Positions 3,813-6,469 of a stretch of 6,469 nt of DNA are shown in pieces. The stretch is from Nitrososphaeraceae archaeon. Its GTDB lineage: Archaea > Thermoproteota > Nitrososphaeria > Nitrososphaerales > Nitrososphaeraceae. Each line of letters opens with the position of its first letter. Within the stretch, counting starts at the first letter, position 1. The notes beneath the pieces are model-generated. The model was not told the DNA's origin. It saw only the letters and a program-made list of their open reading frames with translations, and ran no database searches. A program made the translations under genes and the position numbers. The stretch lies in contig JASHSN010000639.1 in the NCBI GenBank assembly GCA_030038695.1, positions 1 to 6,469 of the forward strand. Reading direction: 5' to 3'.

Positions 3813-5189
3813 TCAAGAGGAGGCAAAAAACCATCTTGCTATTAATTTTGATCCTGGATTAGAGCATGATGACCTTTTTTCCATGCCATATCTATGGACT
3901 GGCTTGGTTAAATGCCTATGAGATTTCGGTGTCGGAACATAGAGTCCTGTCATAATATCTCTATTCTGGAGGATTGGTATTTTTTTGGCATTGCTGTCTT
4001 TGTAGCCACACCTATCACATTGAAATCCTTTGTTCTTTCCTTCTGATTTCATTTTTCTTGTACAATATTTGCACGGCGGATTGGATAGAGCATATACCTG
4101 TGCTAGTTTCAAGATATAGATGTATTCCACATTTAAAGTGGGAGGACGATTACATGTTCCTTTTCGGACACCACATCCTATCTCGATCACATCCCCTATT
4201 TCCATTTGTGAAGCGATACTTGTCAGACCGGTTGGTTCATATACTGCGGCCATGCAAGTAAAGCTATCTGAATCTTCAATTCCGAAAAATACGTGCCCTC
4301 CTTGTATGATTTGGGGTTTTCTCATGACCTTACCGCGTACATAACCAGCCATGTAGACTCTGATTGCTGATAACTTCAATTCATTTTGCAAGTGCATATT
4401 TGTTCCTTGATTTGAACGAAAGACCATATATCCATCCAAGATCTCTTCGGTTTGTAACCATTCTAACGTTGAAACTACAACCTCCGGACTCTCACCTCTT
4501 ATCCCACAAAAGACTGGATCTGGACCATGGGGAGCAATCAACATACGTCTGTGGTTTTGATCATAGTTATTGAAGGTATTTGGAAACGTTCTCTTGTCAT
4601 ACTGAATTACTCTGGACACATCTATCTTTCGTGTTGTCCCGTAATTCTTGGATTTTCTGTATGCTATAGCCTCAAATGTGTGATCTCCATCTTCCAAACT
4701 GCCAATTGCAGCTAAAGAACCTACCAGGCCTTGACCATTTCCAAAAGCGAAGTATGGGATGCAATTTTCTTTCGCTATTTTTTCCGCCTTTTGTTTACTT
4801 AGTATATCAAACATTGCAATCCTACCAAATTCCTTAACTGCTTCGGGGACTAACCCTCCATTTAAAAACATAATGCCAGGATTTGCACCCTCGTCTATGG
4901 CTGATCCCTCTTCGATGAGTTGTGTTATATCTTCAATTATTTTTTTGTGGTTTCTTACCTTAACTCTTAGACATACAGCTCCATTACCCCTGGTCTTTAA
5001 TGGGATATTGGGATTTAACCTTACCAGTAACGGATAGTCGAGGAACTCTGTATCTGAATCGTTTAATAAATATCCTGTAATTTTAAATGCGAGATGCGTA
5101 GTGCATCTTCCACGTGTAGAATCAGTATCATCAAATCCTATATGGAGAATCTCATCATGGCTCATAGCATCAACATCGAATGTTGTCAT
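3813..5189 (-). CDS. tiaS: tRNA(Ile2) 2-agmatinylcytidine synthetase TiaS
   Basis: TiaS attaches agmatine to C34 of tRNA-Ile2(CAU) using ATP, so that the tRNA reads AUA and not AUG; it is archaeal and usually essential. The 458-residue product has the family's parts in order: an N-terminal kinase-like domain starting with GFDDTDS (18-24, acidic metal/ATP site) and containing TRGNGAV (66-72); a ferredoxin-like region with GPDPVFCGIRGESPE (222-236) and RSNQGTNMHL (258-267); an OB-fold region around GKVMRKPQIIQGGHVFFGIE (286-305); and a zinc ribbon (C373, C376, C391, C394). RHLTKPVHRYG (425-435) follows. It is somewhat longer than the typical family length of about 420, from a short N-terminal lead and a C-terminal tail. 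ATG 5189 fits a TATA element about 31 bases upstream; ATG 5165 (residue 9) is the alternative. It lies downstream of the dehydrogenase on the same strand and ends 8 bases from the facing tRNA. Confidence 0.95.
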   Translation of the reverse strand: MTTFDVDAMSHDEILHIGFDDTDSTRGRCTTHLAFKITGYLLNDSDTEFLDYPLLVRLNPNIPLKTRGNGAVCLRVKVRNHKKIIEDITQLIEEGSAIDEGANPGIMFLNGGLVPEAVKEFGRIAMFDILSKQKAEKIAKENCIPYFAFGNGQGLVGSLAAIGSLEDGDHTFEAIAYRKSKNYGTTRKIDVSRVIQYDKRTFPNTFNNYDQNHRRMLIAPHGPDPVFCGIRGESPEVVVSTLEWLQTEEILDGYMVFRSNQGTNMHLQNELKLSAIRVYMAGYVRGKVMRKPQIIQGGHVFFGIEDSDSFTCMAAVYEPTGLTSIASQMEIGDVIEIGCGVRKGTCNRPPTLNVEYIYILKLAQVYALSNPPCKYCTRKMKSEGKNKGFQCDRCGYKDSNAKKIPILQNRDIMTGLYVPTPKSHRHLTKPVHRYGMEKRSSCSNPGSKLIARWFFASS

Positions 5190-5216
5190 TGATGTAGTCT
5201 CGCTTTTTCCGTCAAA

Positions 5217-5224
5217 TCAATAAA
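5217..5224 (-). promoter_or_regulatory. TATA-like element for tiaS
   Basis: TTTATTGA on the minus strand is centred about 31 bases before ATG 5189, implying a leader of about 5 bases. It suggests that tiaS has its own promoter in the 107-base gap after the dehydrogenase gene. Confidence 0.45.
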
Positions 5225-5288
5225 CTAACTAATGAGAACCCAATAGTCTGCGCAATTAGGTCTTTACTCATGGTTTCACAAGATAGCG

Positions 5289-5303
5289 ACGGTTTATTAC
5301 CGT
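5289..5303 (-). repeat. Small hairpin over the dehydrogenase stop codon
   Basis: ACGGT (5289-5293) and ACCGT (5299-5303) pair around a 5-base loop that contains the TAA stop. There is no T-run on the minus strand after it, so a terminator role is weak. Confidence 0.25.
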
Positions 5304-6037
5304 TCCTGAGCCGTGGGTCTTATTAATAGCTCATTTACATTAACATGACTTGGTGTTCGTATCGCATATAGGACCGCATTTGCCACGTCATCTGAGTGTA
5401 GATTTTCCATTTTCCTTGATGCTTGTATAAATCCTGCCATGGATTCATCTGTTATTGATTCCAGGAGTTCCGTTGATACAACTCCAGGTTCAATACACGT
5501 AACCCGAATGTTATGTTTTGGGCTTAATTCCTTTCTTAATCCTTCACTAAATGCGGTAATGGCATGTTTTGTCGCACAGTAGACACTACCTCCGGCAAAT
5601 ACTATCCTTCCTGCAACCGAAGAGATATTCACTATATGGCCTGAGTTTTTATTTAGCATATACGGAATTACTGCAGCAGTGCAGTATAGAACTCCTTTGA
5701 TGTTTACATCAATCATCCTTTCCCACTCTTGCACTTTCCTATTTACGAAAAGACTTAGGGGCATTAGACCAGCATTGTTAATTAAAATATCGATTTTTTC
5801 CCATTTTCTAACTACTGCCTCAACAAATGAATCACAATCTGATTTGGTTGTAACATCGAGTTTTTGAGTTAAAATTTCTCCATTGTCTTTGATAATCTGC
5901 CTTTCAAGCTCTCTTAACCTATCTGTACGTCTTGCTCCAACTGCCACTCTTGCCCCAGCTTTTGACAGTGCTAATGATGTAGCATACCCTATACCACTAC
6001 TTGCTCCTGTAATTATTGCAACCTTATTTTCCAACAT
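5297..6037 (-). CDS. SDR-family NAD(P)-dependent oxidoreductase
   Basis: A complete classical short-chain dehydrogenase/reductase of 246 residues, the usual length. It has the Rossmann glycine motif TGASSGIG (10-17), LDVT (60-63) at the adenine site, NNAG (87-90), N112, S140, and Y153-x3-K157, giving the full Asn-Ser-Tyr-Lys catalytic set, then EPGVVSTEL (183-191) as the PG motif. R36 and R37 after beta-2 (VGARR) favour NADPH over NADH. It is a soluble cytoplasmic enzyme reducing a carbonyl or oxidising an alcohol. The pattern resembles the YdfG-like group, some members of which reduce 3-hydroxy acids or semialdehydes, but the substrate cannot be told from sequence. It lies upstream of tiaS on the same strand with a 107-base gap. 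A minus-strand TTAAATGA (6065-6072) about 31 bases before the ATG may be its TATA element. Confidence 0.93.
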   Translation of the reverse strand: MLENKVAIITGASSGIGYATSLALSKAGARVAVGARRTDRLRELERQIIKDNGEILTQKLDVTTKSDCDSFVEAVVRKWEKIDILINNAGLMPLSLFVNRKVQEWERMIDVNIKGVLYCTAAVIPYMLNKNSGHIVNISSVAGRIVFAGGSVYCATKHAITAFSEGLRKELSPKHNIRVTCIEPGVVSTELLESITDESMAGFIQASRKMENLHSDDVANAVLYAIRTPSHVNVNELLIRPTAQER

Positions 6038-6355
6038 TTTAACAACATGAATATTAAAGAACTCATTTAAGAATAGCGCGCAAATTTAACGCAATAGACA
6101 CGCTCCGATCTATAAGTATTGGCCAAACAAAAAAAATAGACTTTGAATCGTTCAGGATTATGGTCTTTATCAGCATGATATACGAATAAGCAGAAATTGT
6201 AAGTTAAGCAGATGTCCATAACAATAATAAATATAATGAATAAATATACTAAGCAATCCGTGCAACTGCGCTAAAACTGCATATAGTATTCAAATTATGC
6301 ATATTCCACAGCTGTAATATTCTATATACAATTACTGTTTTTACTATTTGATCCT
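6038..6355. other. Divergent intergenic region
   Basis: 318 AT-rich bases lie between the dehydrogenase (leftward) and the exported protein (rightward), and should hold both promoters. A minus-strand 50-codon frame (6067-6219) is present but unconvincing. The small palindromes ACAGCTGT (near 6308) and TATGCATA (near 6297) are probably chance. Confidence 0.5.
6321..6330 (+). promoter_or_regulatory. TATA box for the right-edge gene
   Basis: TCTATATACA is centred about 30 bases before ATG 6356, giving a predicted leader of about 4 bases, typical of archaeal near-leaderless genes. Confidence 0.5.
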
Positions 6356-6469
6356 ATGACTCCGAGAACAAAGTTTGTAATAGCTTCAGTGATAATTGGT
6401 GCTATAATTGCTACTTCTATTTTTTCCAATGCTCCAGATTCAGTTACTGAGAGTGGCATCCATACCCCA
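6356..6469 (+). CDS. N-terminal part of an exported or membrane-anchored protein (3' end outside window)
   Basis: 38 codons are visible before the window ends. The sequence starts MTPRTK (positive n-region) and continues with a hydrophobic core FVIASVIIGAIIATSIF (7-23), then a polar SNAPDSVTESG stretch. This is a standard Sec signal peptide or N-terminal anchor; cleavage might fall around residues 24-28, otherwise it remains as an anchor. Nothing of the mature domain is seen, so function is unknown. A TATA box stands at the expected distance. It is transcribed away from the dehydrogenase. Confidence 0.7.
   Translation, partial: MTPRTKFVIASVIIGAIIATSIFSNAPDSVTESGIHTP

Noticed and set aside
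3685..3921. Plus-strand GTG frame of 78 codons
   Set aside because: It runs through the tRNA gene and then antisense to tiaS; it has no protein-like character of its own.
3974..5037. Five plus-strand frames inside the tiaS interval (3974-4261, 4120-4344, 4364-4573, 4527-4715, 4759-5037)
   Set aside because: All are antisense to the clearly recognised tiaS gene and lack motifs.
5679..5867. Plus-strand 62-codon frame
   Set aside because: Antisense to the dehydrogenase; no independent support.
6067..6219. Minus-strand 50-codon frame just upstream of the dehydrogenase
   Set aside because: Rich in Cys, Phe and Tyr with no pattern; it overlaps the likely dehydrogenase promoter.

Overview
The window looks like part of a chromosome from an AT-rich ammonia-oxidising archaeon of the Nitrososphaeria (Thaumarchaeota). 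The evidence is an archaea-specific tiaS gene, a CAU-anticodon tRNA with archaeal initiator features that is interrupted outside the anticodon loop, TATA boxes about 26-33 bases before several start codons (short or absent leaders), and long gene-poor spacers. Assignment to Nitrososphaeraceae, perhaps a low-GC Nitrosocosmicus-like lineage, is inference from composition and layout, not a database result.

The right half is well defined. On the minus strand a short-chain dehydrogenase (5297-6037) is followed by tiaS (3813-5189). Eight bases beyond the tiaS stop, facing it on the plus strand, ends a tRNA-Met(CAU) of the initiator type (3679-3804). It carries about 51 extra bases: a D-loop insertion of about 21 nt and a 30-nt T-arm insertion with a good bulge-helix-bulge. 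At the right edge, divergent from the dehydrogenase, the first 38 codons of an exported or membrane-anchored protein are visible (6356 to the end).

The left 3.6 kb holds no large gene. Best supported there is a minus-strand run of three small ORFs (2370 down to 1883), with an ATGA junction available between the first two and a 3-base gap between the last two. Next are three tiny plus-strand ORFs: a Cys/His-rich 39-mer (575-694), a single-span membrane 30-mer (3248-3340), and a Cys/His-rich 35-mer (3404-3511). A fragment resembling the start of a response-regulator receiver domain lies at 2554-2806 (minus). A hand-counted GC-rich patch (about 54% over 771-870) in very AT-rich DNA may be a gene relic. 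Several strong palindromes and hairpins have no assigned role. Most functional calls in this half are tentative.

Functionally, the tRNA and tiaS both belong to decoding by CAU anticodons. TiaS modifies C34 of tRNA-Ile2(CAU) so that it reads AUA, while the neighbouring tRNA-Met must keep C34 unmodified. The adjacency may be chance. No CRISPR array, rRNA, integrase or intact insertion sequence was seen.
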